Shown here: positions 23,040 through 37,300 of the stretch, one piece after another | Position numbering within the stretch: the stretch's first letter is position 1 | How the letters are laid out: each line of letters starts with the position of its first letter | Origin: Asterias rubens | Lineage: Eukaryota > Echinodermata > Asteroidea > Forcipulatida > Asteriidae | Assembly: GCF_902459465.1 (NCBI RefSeq) | Contig: NC_047073.1 | Span: 5,146,001 to 5,210,000, forward strand | Length of the DNA: 64,000 nt | Reading direction: 5' to 3' | The notes under the pieces: generated by a model | Told to the model about the DNA's origin: nothing | Databases searched by the model: none | What the model saw: the letters and a program-made list of their open reading frames with translations, nothing else | Made by a program: the position numbers and the translations under genes

Positions 23040-23421
23040 TTAAGGCACTGGACACCTTTGGTAATTGTCAAAGATCAGTACTCTCACTTGGTGTATCTCA
23101 AAAATTTCACAAAATAACAGACCTGTGAAAATTTGAACTCAAATGGTCGTTGAAGTTGCAAGATAACAATGGAGGAAAAAACACCTGTGTCACACAAGTT
23201 GTGTGCTTTCAGATGCTTGATTTCGGGACCTCAAATTCTAATCCCGAGGTCTTGAAATCAAATTTGCGGAAAATTACTTTTCTCAAAAACTACAATACTT
23301 CAGAGGGAGCGGTTTCTCACAATGTTTTATACTATCAATAGCTCTCCAATGCTTGTTACCAAGTAAGTTTTTAAGCTAACAATTATTTGGAGTAATTACC
23401 AATAGTGTCCAGTGCTTTTAA
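23040..23421. mobile_element. TTAA MITE, subfamily A
   Basis: Complete copy from TTTAAGGCACTGGACACCTT to GTGTCCAGTGCTTTTAA. Confidence 0.85.
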
Positions 23422-23794
23422 TGCATTTGTCGCAAACAGTGCAAAATCACTCTTTCACATGGATTTCGTTTGATAAAATATTATTAAATCTGGTACTTTG
23501 TGGGTTTGGTGACCCACATGCTAAAATGTACACACATTTACGGCACCTCATTGTGACGCCACAGCCTTGGGTTTTGCCAACCGCTGTTTGGCAAAAGTAG
23601 AGGCAACTTACTGCAAAATTTACACCAAACTAATCACTCATAACAAATTGTACTCAATGAGCCAAATCACTGATAAAACTATGGCTATCTTGTGTTTCCC
23701 AGGCTAATGCCGACATGTACATGTAGATACAAAATGGTGGTCAATGTTTCTGAAAAACAAAAGAACAGTCACAAAGCACAAAGATTCGTGGTGT

Positions 23795-23905
23795 GCCCGG
23801 GCCGAGCCGTCTAGTTCACCAGACCAAAGCACTAGTGTTGCAGCAGCAGAGTTTGGGTTTGAATCCCGGTTGTGACACTTGTGCCCTTGAGCATGTGACT
23901 CAAGG
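23795..23905 (+). mobile_element. tRNA-derived SINE
   Basis: tRNA-like body beginning GGCCGAGCCGTCTAGTTCAC, B box GGTTTGAATCCC, then the tail GGTTGTGACACTTGTGCCCT, which is shared with the SINE at 17187-17300. Confidence 0.6.
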
Positions 23906-25070
23906 CAGTTGGCGTAGTGTGCCCCAGCCCGGTGCGGCACGAATCGGCAACACTGCACGCAGTGCATACACGAACGACGTATACATTGTATGTACACTAC
24001 ATTGTACAGCGAGAACAGTATAGCGAAGTCTTGAGTACAGTCGCGTCTTTCTACTTTCAACCTCGTACGCGTGGCTCAAACAACTTAGAAAGTACACATG
24101 TACGGTACGTGTACCGTACTGATGGTACGCATGTACACGTATCTTGGTCGACTACCCAAATCAGTTATTATTGTAGCCTGCACCCGAAAATGACCATCCG
24201 GCCTTGTGATGTAAGGCTACATACACCAAGATCTCGTGTGCCAGCACTGCACAAAATGTTTTTACGAAAAAACTTCATCTCAAGAAAACATGATTTTCAA
24301 GGTATCCCCCTGGAGACAGTATCTCTTGATTTAAAAAAAAAGATACAAAATTCACAAATAATAAAAAAGATAAAACTATTACTGGCACTATGATTCACTA
24401 TTCTACAATCTCAAAACAAAGTACTAACAAAAAACAAACTGGATCTGGAACTTCTCTCAAGTAAATTATTTGGCCTCTGGAACTGAAAATGGAATTAGGC
24501 GATTACTACCCTGATTTTATAAATTTTATCCGACTCAAAGGATCAGACATAACGTCGTCAGAGACAGCAGGGCCCATATTCATGGCACTGCATACAGCCA
24601 AAATTCTGCGCTTACATGTATGTGTATGATCACAATTCTTTGCTCACAGGGCAAGCGTCGGCGAAGAATACCTAGGAACATGGCTTGCGCACGCACACAA
24701 GAAAAAATACCCTGCTAAAACGTGAAATACGTTAGCGCAAGATTCCCTGCCTCCATAAGCGCTTTGGATATGGCAAGAAGAGTCATGAAACTGGCCCCAG
24801 GTCTGGCAAAATAGCTCAGACATAACGGTCTAATGGGAAACTCGTCATCCGACACTACAGCCCTTTTACAACTACCTCTTTACAATCTGACATCTTTCTG
24901 TTCCTAAAAGGTTTGCCACTTTACAAGTTAAACTCAGTCGCCTGAAAACCAAATAAAAAAAATATATAAAAAATGGGGCGGACATGTCTCATTAGTTAGG
25001 GGGAGTATTTCTTAACGATTATAATTACAGTGTCATCATGTGAGCTATGCATGATCGCAGATGGGATTTG
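23906..25070. other. Intergenic downstream of YTHDC1
   Basis: Contains GTACATGT-rich simple sequence near 23980-24140. The inverted-repeat element at 24570-24799 is listed separately. The frame at 23917-24393 is judged chance. No exon is supported. Confidence 0.45.
24570..24799. mobile_element. MITE of the 55149-55377 family
   Basis: GGGCCCATATTCATGGCACT at the left and GTCATGAAACTGGCCCC at the right are complements with mismatches. Internal TTCTGCGCTTAC blocks match the element at 55149. Confidence 0.65.
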
Positions 25071-25232
25071 TAGACCTTGCATTGAGGTCATCCATAGAGG
25101 TAAAACGATGACAGAACAATAAAAACGCATAGATTTGAACGTGCAGCGCAGAGGTTTGGCCAATGAACGGCCGCTTTTTTTACCTCTACATGAGGGCGCC
25201 CAACTTATATTACATCATGTAAATATGGTCTA
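25071..25232. mobile_element. MITE with TAGACC/GGTCTA ends
   Basis: Ends TAGACCTTGCATTGAGGTCA and TACATCATGTAAATATGGTCTA, with inner ATAGAGGTAAAA / TTTACCTCTACATG complements. It is the same family as 52078-52239. Confidence 0.65.
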
Positions 25233-25258
25233 TTGTTGTGTAAAGCAGCGGTCAGTGT

Positions 25259-25355
25259 CGTCCACTCCGGCTATGGCTAGAGTGTCAGTAAACCCACTCC
25301 GGCTACGACTAGGGTGTCAGTGACGTCCACTCCGGCTACGGCTAGAGTGACTGGG
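25259..25355 (-). repeat. 33-bp tandem repeat across the YTHDC1 stop codon
   Basis: Read on the minus strand, TCTAGCCGTAGCCGGAGTGG is repeated about three times with 32-33 bases spacing. The first copy encodes the last residues (SRSRSGRH) and contains the TGA stop; the others lie in the 3' UTR. Confidence 0.8.
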
Positions 25356-28300
25356 ACGGCTGCTGGAGCTTGAGGTTCTCCTGATAAATTCATCCACAGC
25401 GGCAGCGTGAGAGCGTGGCATGTCACCCTGGAGGATCAAACGATAAGAGATCATCGACAGTAAATCTTTCCATCGTTCAAACATTGCATCTTGTTTTTAT
25501 AGCTTGTTGAACTTCATATATGAGAAACGATCCAAGTGGATCGAGGGGAATTCTCGTCATTAACCTCCTGCCACTGAGTAAGTTCTTTATTGGTCTCATC
25601 GTTTCGAATAGAGCAAGGGAAAAGAATGAAAGTTATAATATGCATGGTATTAACTGCTCTTACCATTCTCCTGTCCCGCATCTTTGCTCTGTCCCTATCC
25701 CTGTCTCGATCGCGGTCCCTGTCCCTGTCGCGATCTCGCACCCTGTCACGGTCACGCTCTCGGTCGCGCATCCTCTCCTTCTCGCGCTCCCTGTCGCGCA
25801 TCCGCAGCCTCATCTCCTCCCGTTCCCGGTTGCGGTCCCTATCCCTGCCGCCCCGCCCGCTTCGTGAGGGCTGCATCAGGGGCGTGGGGTAGTCACCCAT
25901 GCTGCCTCGGGGGTGTTGCATGGGGCCTGGGGGAGGCATGCGATGATGAGGCGGAGGGGGGTAGTGCGGTGGGAAGTTATCCACCGGGTACATCTGTTTG
26001 AAAAAGAAATAAAAATTAAAAAATCTTTAGAATTTTTACAAACTCCAGCTGTTATCTACATGAAATTCATTTTCCAAACATTGGACTTCATTAATCTCAT
26101 TCGCTGTTTTGACGGCCAAACTGACAAATTTGTTAACGGAACATTATAGGCACTGGACACCTTTGATTATTCTCACTTGGTGTATCCCAACATATGCAAA
26201 AAATAACAACTCTGTGCAAATTTGGACTCAATTGGTCTTTGAAGTTGCAGGAGAATTCTAAAAGAAAAACTTGCTGCACAAATTTGTGTGCTTTCCAGAT
26301 GCCCAATTTTGAGTGAGAAACTAACTCTTTCTCAAAAACTATGTTACTTCAAAGGGAGCCATTTCTCACAATGTTGTATACATGTACTACCAACAGCTTT
26401 ACATCGCTCGTTACCAAATTTAGGCTTTTATGCTAACAATTATTTTCAGTAATTACAAAACTGTACCAATAGTGTCCAGTGAACTTACCCCTGGTGGTTG
26501 ATGATGAAATGGCTGCATGGGCATTGGTGGAACCTGTCGACTGTACTCTCTGATGTAATCAGAGTAGGACTGGTTGAAAAAAAAAAATATCAACAACGAT
26601 TAAAAATCAGCTGTTTTAACACAACGAGTTCTACATGTAGAGGGTGGTTTCACCAACTCTAAAATGAACTAAGAAAATAACCATAACAAAATACATGTAA
26701 AACACTTTCAATAAATAAACAGTTAAGATATCCGTACATACTTTAGGCCTATAAAAGGCAGTGGACACTATTGGTAATTACGAGTAATGGGGAGAGGTTG
26801 ATAGTATAAAACATTGTGAGAAACAGCTCCCTCTGAAGTGACGTAGTTTTTGAGAAAGAAGTAATTTTCCACGAATTAGTTTAGAACTTGAGGTCTTGAA
26901 ATCAACCATCTAAATGCACACAACTTCGTGTGACAAGGGTGTTTTTTCTTTTATTATTATCTCGCAACTTCGACGACCGATTGAGCTCAAATGTTCACAG
27001 GTTTGTTATTTTATGTATATGTTGAGATACACCAACTGTGAAGACTAGTCTTTGACAATTACCAATAGTGTCCACTGTCTTTAAAGGTATATGTAAACTA
27101 TCAGTAGGCCTATGAGATATAATGGCAATAAGCAACAAAATACTTTACAAAGATGGAGGAAATATTCATAAGAAAAGGTTTTACAGGTACATGTAATATC
27201 AATAGAGTAAATATTCAACTACAAGGCCTAAAGACAACATTTATATTAATAAACAAACATGTGTACAGGTAAACATTAAAACAACTGTTTTATACAATGT
27301 ATAGCACCTAATACCTTTAGAAGCAAAGCAAGTCTTTAAGCAATATCAGAACGACAACAATAAGAAAACGGGGAAAAAAATGAAAAACTTGTGAAATGAC
27401 GAGCTATTACTAGGCCTTCTTACTAGACATTACATGTACAATATACAAAAGGGAACATATAAAATAATGAGTTGGGTAGATGGCCTTAGCTTTCGATCCA
27501 AACCGGGCCTTCTTCAGAGGCATAAAAAAAGTACAAACAAATACATATCCATATAGAAAAAGAGGGGGAAAGGGAATTAAGGGAAGGATCCAGAAAGAAG
27601 CAGGAAAATTATAGCCAATCAAAGCTTCTATTTCAGAAACAATTGGTGGCTATGAACCAATAGGAGTAAAGAGGTGAGGACAAAAGATGTTTAGTATGAA
27701 AGGATGGATTACTGGACCATAAGAGTGCTAAATGCAATGGTCGACAAATCAAGAAATAAATGCACACAATCAGGTGGGGACATATGGCCACAAGGCTGTG
27801 ATCCCGAGTGGGATTCGAACCAGGGCCAACGGAGATCACATTCATGAAAAGCCACCACTGTCAAAGTCTGAACATTCATAAAAACAAGATACATGTACAA
27901 CAATAAATTCAGTGAGATTAGAAAGAAGTCACATAAGTAACAACAAAAATATGCATATCATCTTTAGAAATAATAAAAATATAATAAGCAGGATTTCAAT
28001 ACGTAGTGCCCAACATCAACCCAGTCATTGAGCGCTGTACAATATCAAAAAGGTGTCTAATAGCTATGCGCTTTTAAATATCAACAATTAATGCATAAAC
28101 TATAAAATATAATTCTTCAGTCATCTTACCCCGTTCATCACAACATCTCTCGGTACGTCCGAATAGTGTTGCCTGTGTAAAAAAAAAATGGACATTTAAA
28201 CTTAAAGAGAACTCAATGAAAACATTGTAGATTGTGCAGTCTAGTGCACTTTAAAACTGCAGTCTTACAATTTTGTTGACACATTGAACTCAAACCATCA

Positions 28301-31300
28301 AAATCCAACAGCATAATTTGATTGAGTCTGATAAACGAGCTAACAACAAAAACTGTTTACCTTGGTCGCTTTCTTTCCATGTAGTACGCTGTAGAAAAAA
28401 AAAACCAAAAAAAACAAACAATTTAATTCTGTTTAAATGTAGATAAGTCTATACCATAAAGCTTACAAGTAAAAATTTCTTTTGAAAAGGTAAGGCGGTC
28501 GCATATTTCAAATACTGCCGAAAAACTGGAGCGATTATAACCTTGCAAGAAAACACATTCTGAGAGACGTTACCGCAAGTAACGCTTTTCAGATTCAAAT
28601 TTCAGGTGGGAGTATTTTTTTTCCCACAACCACATAACCATGATAACTTCAAAGCAATAGGGTTCTCAAAATGCTTTGAACTGCTATAAATGTAAGCGTT
28701 TAGTGCATTTACTTTTAAGAGTGATAGCAATTGTATACCTTCCCTTCAAGAAAAGTGTTGTGGGCTGGCAAATCAAAGTGTACGATAGTCAAAATTGAAT
28801 CTATGGAGTAACTTACGATCTCTTGGCATCGGTCTACTCCTACTTTGCCTACTGTCCATAAAACCCTCTCTCCTCCTCCGGCTGCTGTTTAAAAACAAAC
28901 AATTCAACAACAAAAAAACACTTATCAAGCAAAATGGGATTAAATGGGATTAAATACACACTTGCAATAGAAATCTATCATGGTGTAGCCATCTGGATTC
29001 TCTGTGCATTCAAACAACTGCACGGACGAGTCCAAAACGAGCTATTTACCCGTTGGTTGTTGGTGGCAGGGATACCATTACAGATCAGAGGCGTTCAGCA
29101 ATCTAGCCATAAACACTTTCAAAGCTATCAAATTAGCCATTTGCATGTTAGATTTTAAAACTGTCTGGTACAATGACGTGCTTGATCACAATATACCGCT
29201 TAAATTCTGAATGAATGTGTCTGGCTCAATGGTACCAGGGTTTGCTATCTGGAGCTTGCTTTACATAAGCTCGCCCCGAACCATTTGAGAGTAACTGTCC
29301 CTATAGTCTAAGGAATTTAAAGACAGTGGACACTATTGGTAATTGTCAAAGACTAGTCTTCACAGTTGATGTATCTCAACATATGCATAAAATAACAAAC
29401 CTGTGAAAAGTTGAGCTCAATCGGTCGTCAAGGTTGCGAGATAATAATGAAAGAAAAAAAACACCCTTGTCACACAAAGTTGTGTGCTTTCTGATGCTAT
29501 TTTTCGACCTCAAATTCAAAACTTGAGGTCTCGAAATCAAATTCATGGAAAATATACTTCTTTCTCGAAAACTATTGCACTTCTGAGGAAGCCGTTTCTC
29601 GCAATGGTTTATACTATCAACCTCTCCCCATTACTTGTAATCAAGAGAGGTTTCATGATAATTGTCTTGAGTAATTATCAATAGTGTCCACTGCCTTTAA
29701 TGTAATTGGTAACTTGTGACTAAGCAAGTCATCATAAAAGACTTTATTCAAATCTAACTCAAAAACCTTGGGCATGCAGCAGATATGCATGCTTGTGACG
29801 AAAGGACTAAAACTGAACCAACAGGAATAACCCATTTAAGTTTTGAATGTCAAATGGTCTGATCCCCTTTTTGGTGTACTAAGAATCACTATTATAAAAT
29901 CCAGGGCACAAGACAGCATGATAAATTTCTATCGTGTCAAGGAAGTTACAGAAACAGAACACTACTATCAATAGAGGTAAAAACACTGGCAGAACGCTGG
30001 ATCGTTCATATGTAGCCTGCACTTCTAGAAGGCCACCAAAACTGAGAACAAATACCAACATCAATTTATCTTGATTCTTCGGTTTTTTTTTTTTTTTTTT
30101 TAAATATCTCTAAAATATTTTTGCAGACATCTGAAAGGCTGTAACGCACAATACAGTATCAAAATTTTGCATAAATTTGCATACCCAATTTTGCAGGAAA
30201 AGGGGCTCAAATACAACGGGCCAAAACGGTACAATGCTTGCCAATTGCCAAATAAGTTGCACATAATTTTTATGCGAATTTTGTTTGAATGTCTCAAAGG
30301 TTCCAAGGTTGTTTGCACGGCATAATCGCTGCGTTAAAAATAAAATAAAGGGTCTACGATGTATACAGGCAAATAATGTGTATCAGCAGTTCAGCTGTAC
30401 ACACACAACATACCAGACACTCTGCTAATTACACTCTGCATGGTGTGATTTTTATGTCCTTGCTTCGTACATAGTCCAACAAAGTTCAGCATTTCAATAA
30501 GACAATGTTCCATTTTCATTTAGTTCATTTTTTTCTTTTCCTAAGCGTGAAAAATCCTCACAATTTCAAGCTAAATGGTCCACAGTGACAAAAAGGTCCA
30601 CAGACAAGTGGTCGTTTCGTCCCCCAAGGTCGAGTGGTGCTTGCTCGTATCACGTACAACAAAATCGTCCATCGTGATTGGTTGGTCCTTGTGCACGTGT
30701 CGCACTCGCACTCTGTCTTCGTGTGCTGATTGGGCGGTGACCCCGTGATTGCAAGGTCAGACTACAACAAGGCATGCAAATTATATGACAGTTTTATTTC
30801 CCCCGTTGTGACCTACAGCCTACGGGCTGTCAAACAGCGGGATTGTGGGACTGACATCAACTACAAACTCAGTGGCAAGCATGAACTACGTACACAGTGG
30901 GCAAAGTCCTTCCATTTAAACCTCCTATATCTCTCCGTCTAACACTTTCGTCATCAACGAACCGATACAGGGGCTGAAAAAAAATCCCTAAAAAATGTCC
31001 AAGATCGTTTCTGATCGGACGACTCGGTTCTTCAGTGCATTTCTGCAGGCGAACTAAAAAAATGATGTCAAACGGAAGAGCTGACCCTACACATCATCAA
31101 GACGGGGGGTTATCCAACAAAATAATAACACATTTCCATAGAGTTCTCCATGGCCGTATACATAGATCCATCGATACAATGCTACAGCATCGTTCCCCCT
31201 TTATCAATGGAGGTTGAGAATTGCGAGGATTTACTTTATTTGCGTCGAGTCCTTGAGATTGTCCTGCTATTTCTACTTTATTTTTTTCATTTTTTTGGAG

Positions 31301-34300
31301 AGTGGAGGAGGAAACATGGCATTGAAAAGTCCGTCATTTAGGATTTTTGAATCCTGTAAGTTCATCATCACATTCACAATGAGCTCAGGGGCTGATTTCT
31401 CAGCCGAAGGGCGACTGACGGAGGAGAGCCTTGTAGGGTCCCCAGCCCCTTGTGCTAAGTAAGAGAGTTGGGTAAGAAACATTAGCTGGATGGATTAGTG
31501 AAAAACAAATCGTGTTAGATTCAATAGTTACATGTATAAGAATTTAAACTTGTTGAAGCCACTGTGGGCAATGCAGTGCGGGCCTGCCCTGAACTAACAA
31601 GTTTTGCCCAGCACTCTAAGCAAAATACACTGTGTGCTGCCCAGCAAAGATTTCCCCCAGGCTGCATTCCAGCAATGATGGCCCCATATCTAAGTACTAA
31701 TAAACGTTGTGGAACCGCTCGTCCTTGGTGGACTAAATTGGATTTAGAGACCACCACTAAAATTGGTCCAGCTACAACACTGCTAATGGTTTGTCTAAAA
31801 CATCAATGTAGCATTTTTTTTTTTTAAATGGCCAAGTAGTTTTCTGAACAATTTCCACCAGAGCATAATCAATATATAAAAAAAAGCGGATGTGCGTCCG
31901 GGCAGGGCTCGAATTTCACGCTGGACCGCAGGCCTGAGGCCAGTGATTTTAGCTTCGGTCCAGTAAACTTTATGCCGAACAAGTCCGGTGGTCTTGTGGT
32001 TTTTTTTTTATGCATACTAATACAGTTACGATTACAAATAATTATATGAAATAATTATATTATCTTTCATTAAAAAATGTATTTCAATCTCATTTAAAAT
32101 AAAAGTTTTTGTTTTACTTGTCGTCAAATCAGTGTTCTGAGCACGCCTGCGGAACGTCAATCTGTCCTTTTTTCACTTGCATTAGGCTGCATACAAGTTT
32201 TCCATTCAGTTTACTCATGCCCACACCTTGTACATCTAGTCTCAAACCATTTATGTTTATGCACCTGGGGAGTGAGCGAGCGGGGACGAGGGAGTGATGT
32301 GTTGGTACCCGGCGCGGCGGCACACCTTAGTACAGCGATGTTTGTTTACCACTGACCATGTGTAAAGTCTGATACCTTACAAAGGAGTGTTGAATTTGCA
32401 TTCAGAAGGTCTGGTTGCAATACCACACATCCCTGTGTTGCATGGATTAAAAGTAAGGTCTTGTTGCCAAACGTCTTGCTAAGTATGGCTACCAACAGTG
32501 ATGAGCTTCTGACTACTGCTGTCAAATTTTTGGTCAATCTTTTTATGACGATCTTTTTATGAATGCTGCACGTTGCAGTGTTTTGTTGGTGATTTGCCTG
32601 TCAAATCGGATTTTTTTTTTTGAGGAGGCGAGAATGACGTGAAGTAGGTATATGGAACTTTATTGATTGGGTTTCACAGCAAAAAAAAAGCCTCCTAAGG
32701 GATGAAAAAGGCCTGCTGTTCTATCGTGTTAACTTTTTTTTTCCTAATAAAATTTTGGTCTTGTAAAACATCTTCCGGTCCAGTAAAAATTCTGAGCAAC
32801 AAGCCCTGCGGTCTTGTGGATTTTTTCCCCAAATTCGAGCCCTGCCGGGTCACTTTCAAACTTTTCTCTGCACAGATTAAGACATTTTTCGTGTTCATTT
32901 TTGTTCAATTTACAACTGTTGAACAAAGCCTGATACTTCACAGAGGCAACGGAGGCAATTGCCTCGATGCCTCCTTGTCATTGCCTTGGTGCCCTAGAAA
33001 TGCATGGAAAGTGTATGGGAACTCCTCACGGATTTGTTACATCATAGGTGAGCACAAAATATATAATTTGGAATCTGAGGTTGTTTTTCAGTTGCAAAAT
33101 GTTCTGGTCTAGACTAAGGATATTCCTTGCAGATGAGTAAAGAATTGGAGATGACAAAACACTCCCATAATCTCGAGTTGTCTAGAGAGATGCCCGCAAA
33201 CATCTCTACCCAATGACAAGGCTATTCTCAATAGCCAGCGACGAGACGTCCAAACCTAAGAGATATACCCTAAAAGATCGTCCTTCTATTCAGCTATACC
33301 GCCCTCTGGAGACAAGCCTCATCCATCCACAAATAACGAGTCTTACCGTATCATCCCGGTCTCGTTCTTACAGACAGTTCTTGTACACATAACATAAACA
33401 AATGTTTTCACCCAGGATGAGGGGAGTGTGGCCCCCCTGGCCATGATTTAAGAGTCTGATAAAGAAGTCCATATAGGGGCATGTCCATTAGGTGCAGGTC
33501 CAGCAGGGGGCCACAGAGTCCCCTCAAGGGTGTGGGTCTAGTGATTGATTGTCCAAGTTTAAGGCCGTTAGGCTGGAGTCCTAACCTCAAGGGTTCGCGG
33601 TTTCTCTTGGTGGCCATCTCGCGCCGGCGACGTCGGGCGTCTCTTAGGATTTCCACGACATCGATGTGCTCGTCCTGCGGGAAAAGTCGACAGAGGGCCT
33701 CTCCGCATCGTGTCTCTACTTCCTGTTGAAGTAAAAGAATAAAAACATGTCTTACTTCTTGAAGTTGAAACAAGTGTTTTATTTAATATCAAGATGATTT
33801 ATTTGATAACTTATTTCAGAAATCAATATAAAACTCAGAAAATTTAAGCTCATCGTGATGGCAGAGATAAACACGATCTAAAATTAATAAAAACTGTGCG
33901 CAAATTTAAAACGAAGAACAAGCCCAACTCTTAACGTTTTTGTTTGTATTGTAAAGGGAGAAATGCAAAGTTAAAGCCATTATACACTTTCGGAACAGAA
34001 ACAAACAAAAATGTTAACAGATTTACAAATAACTTACAGGGTTTACAGAAGACAATGGTAAAATACTTCTCTTGAAAAATTATTCCATGAAATGCTTTAC
34101 TTTTTGAGAAAACATTAAAACAATTATCAATTCTCGAAAGCGAGAATTACGGATTTATAGTAAACAAGGGTGGGTTTTCCTGTTATTTTCTCCCGACTCC
34201 GATGACCGATTGAGCCTAAATTTTCACAAGTTTGTTATTTTATATATAAGTTGTGATACACAAAGTAGGGGCCTTGGACAACAATGTTTACCGAAAGTGT

Positions 34301-37300
34301 CCACTGGCTTTAAACCTTTGGTTTATTTTTAAAAGGTTTTTCATGGTTTTCCTGGGTTCAACCAGGAGTTACCTTGAGTCAACCCTTGGAACCACCGGCA
34401 AATGCAGCAGAGCCCTGTTGTTTTGCTTCCATTTTCTCCATAGAAATGCCCTAACCAGAGGAAAATTGCTCTGCCCCTTTAATGAACAAATTTCATGGAA
34501 CTGGAGTTGCCCACTTCTTAAAATCTGCATTTCTCCCCTACAGCAGAGGCCTAAAATGAACTCCCGCCAACTGTACCAATGAAATTGGCTCTTAAAGCTA
34601 CTACGTAAAGGGGAGCTGTTTAATGGAGGGGCTGGGGAAATTACCTACCTGGCCATCACGTCCAATCTTGACTGGCTTGTTATCGTTCCATTGGTTAAAG
34701 AGGTGACCAGTCTTGCCAAAAGTCAGCTCTTGCCTTTAGTTGGACAGAGAAACAAAAGAGGAATGGATATTAAAAAATGTCACAATTTACAATCCAACAT
34801 TTAACTGAGAGAGGTTTGTGGTAACACCAAGTTATTATTTCTTTTTCTGAAAAGAACAGGTGATTCATATTTCAGAACCAACACTGCTCAAGAGATATTT
34901 ACATGGTCATACCGCAAACCTCATTTACATGTATATACTTCCATAGTGCAAAGTTTCAAAAACTACTTAATCCAACATTTGTCTGATCAATTTCAAAGAC
35001 AGACCCATGAATAAACATGCAGCCACAATCATGGTTACATACCCCCCTCGTTTTATGAATTAAAGTTTTAAAATCATTCCAGAGTAGAAGAGGTCGAAGT
35101 TCAATAAATACTCATCTTACTGACCTTGTAATCCAATCAATCTTGAAGACTCCGCCGAGTACCGAGCGATTCATGCCATTGGGTAAGACCCAGTTGATGG
35201 TTGGACCGTCTCGTCTAGACTCGGACCTCATCCGTGCAAACCCTACATACACGTAGATAATAAGTAATAATTTTATCAATCAATCAAAACAATTTTGCTT
35301 ACAACCGAAAATTGTAAACTGTATAAAAACCCACCCGTATACACTGTGCGTATGTGGGTCACCGCTCCGCATGACGCCCCTTACACTGTTCGCATGCATC
35401 GGCCATCAGCCTTGTAGGGTCTGTGTTGAAGCCACATATAATAAGCGGAGAGTTCCCACATTCAACTCATTACCATAATGCCCGCGAAAGATGAGACGAG
35501 ATATGTTTACATCACACCACTACCATGGACGCTCAGCGAGCATGATAGGGTCCAAAGGTCGCGATAAGGGAAGTGCGTGATTGGAGGTCAAAAAGAATAA
35601 TTTATTTGCCTCACATCCTGTGTTGTCTGATAGGTCTGACGAAAGATATACATATTCATGAGCTGCATACTAGCGTATCCGAGAGCCCCCCCCCCCCCAA
35701 TTTTTTCCAATATTGGAAATTCTTTTTATGCAACACATTAAACACGGAAGTTACAGACCCGACAAGGCTGTCGGCCTGACGGCCTCCGAATGCGGGTTAG
35801 TGGTATGAGTGCGGATAACTTGTGCACAGTAGTCGAACAGTGTGCATTGAGCGATGTGACGGTGTATACGGTTGGGTGGTGAGGTATGAATACACAGTAA
35901 GCACAGTGTATACGGGTGGGTTTTTAGCGGCGTCTTTTCAGAGTGAATAATGCGACTTCCTTGAGCAAGGCTAATATTGCGTGAGAATACTCTCTGCTAA
36001 TGCAGTTGAAATATAATTGGCCCTGATCTCACCTTGAAACTTTCCGCTTTCTTTGACGGAGAACACCAGGAGGACGTTCCGAGCCTCCCTGAACGCTTGA
36101 TTCAACATCTGCTCATTGTTGGGTAGAGTTGACCACACTCCCTAAAACAGAAAGATAATTTGAAAATGACTGATGATTTGACAAATACTTTCCTGTTTGC
36201 AAATTTGTTCCATTGTCTATGTTCTAAGCAATAATTTTACAGATATTGTACACTTGCACTAAACTGACTGTATATAAAATAAAAAAAAATTAAAAAGTAT
36301 AAAAATTACGCACAATATTATTTAAAGGAACAGTACAAAATTGGTAAGAAACAAAAATCGTGAACATCACAGATTTACATAAAACATACACGGTCTAATG
36401 ACGTTGATAGTAGAAAACATCCCTTCAAATATATCTGTCTGAAATGTCATATTTGGTGAAAAATAAATAAACTAACTTCACGTTTTGAGTTTATCGCTCA
36501 GTGAGCCTTTTATTTATTTTTATTTTGGCATCGATGCAATGCAAAATTTGTAATCAGTTTTTCACTTTTCTCTCGTTACCCAGATGGCCGATCGATCTCA
36601 AACTTCTACAGGTGGTGGATTACATAAAGTGCTTACACTGCCAGCAACTGTTTTGTAAGCAAAACCAATTCTGTTATGTTCCTTCAAATTATAACAATTA
36701 CAAATTATAAATAAATTACGCAGTCCCTGTAAAATTGCACTTTATAACACCCAAAGGTGTCTCAAAGCAATCAATTTATTTTGTAAAACAGGTCACAGTG
36801 CTAACAATGTACATGTCATTGGTAGCCCCTACAAATTGGCATACTGTACTGTATGGTACTCAGCCCAAAACCCTGTGTTTGGAGAAATCATACATTTAAT
36901 TACAATCTTGTTTAAAGGTTCTTTACTATTTCCCAACACAAAACAAAATGTCCACAGATTTACGTTAAACTTACACAGTTTGAAGATTATGATAGTAGAA
37001 AGCTTCCCTTGAAAATTTACTTACTGAGGTGCTTGGGGTTTTTGAGAAATGAGCAAAACTAAAAGATTTTGTCTCAGTTTTAGCATGTAAAATCGTATTA
37101 AACCAGTTATGCTATGTTTCAAAACTGGTTAAGGGGATTTTACATGCTAAAATAATTTTCTTCTCACATGAGACAAAAATTATTTTGTGACTTGTTTTTA
37201 GCCATTTCTCAAAAACTACAGAACCTGCATGTAAGTTTTTGAGAAATGAAGGGAAGCTTTTCACTATTATTATCTTCAAACCCTGTAAGTTTACTGTAAA

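Noticed and set aside
23704..24393. 118- and 158-residue frames near a SINE
   Set aside because: They cross tRNA-derived and GTACATGT-rich sequence and have no coding character.
25520..26001. Plus-strand Arg/Ser- and Pro-rich frames
   Set aside because: Antisense shadows of the Arg-Asp repeat exon of YTHDC1.
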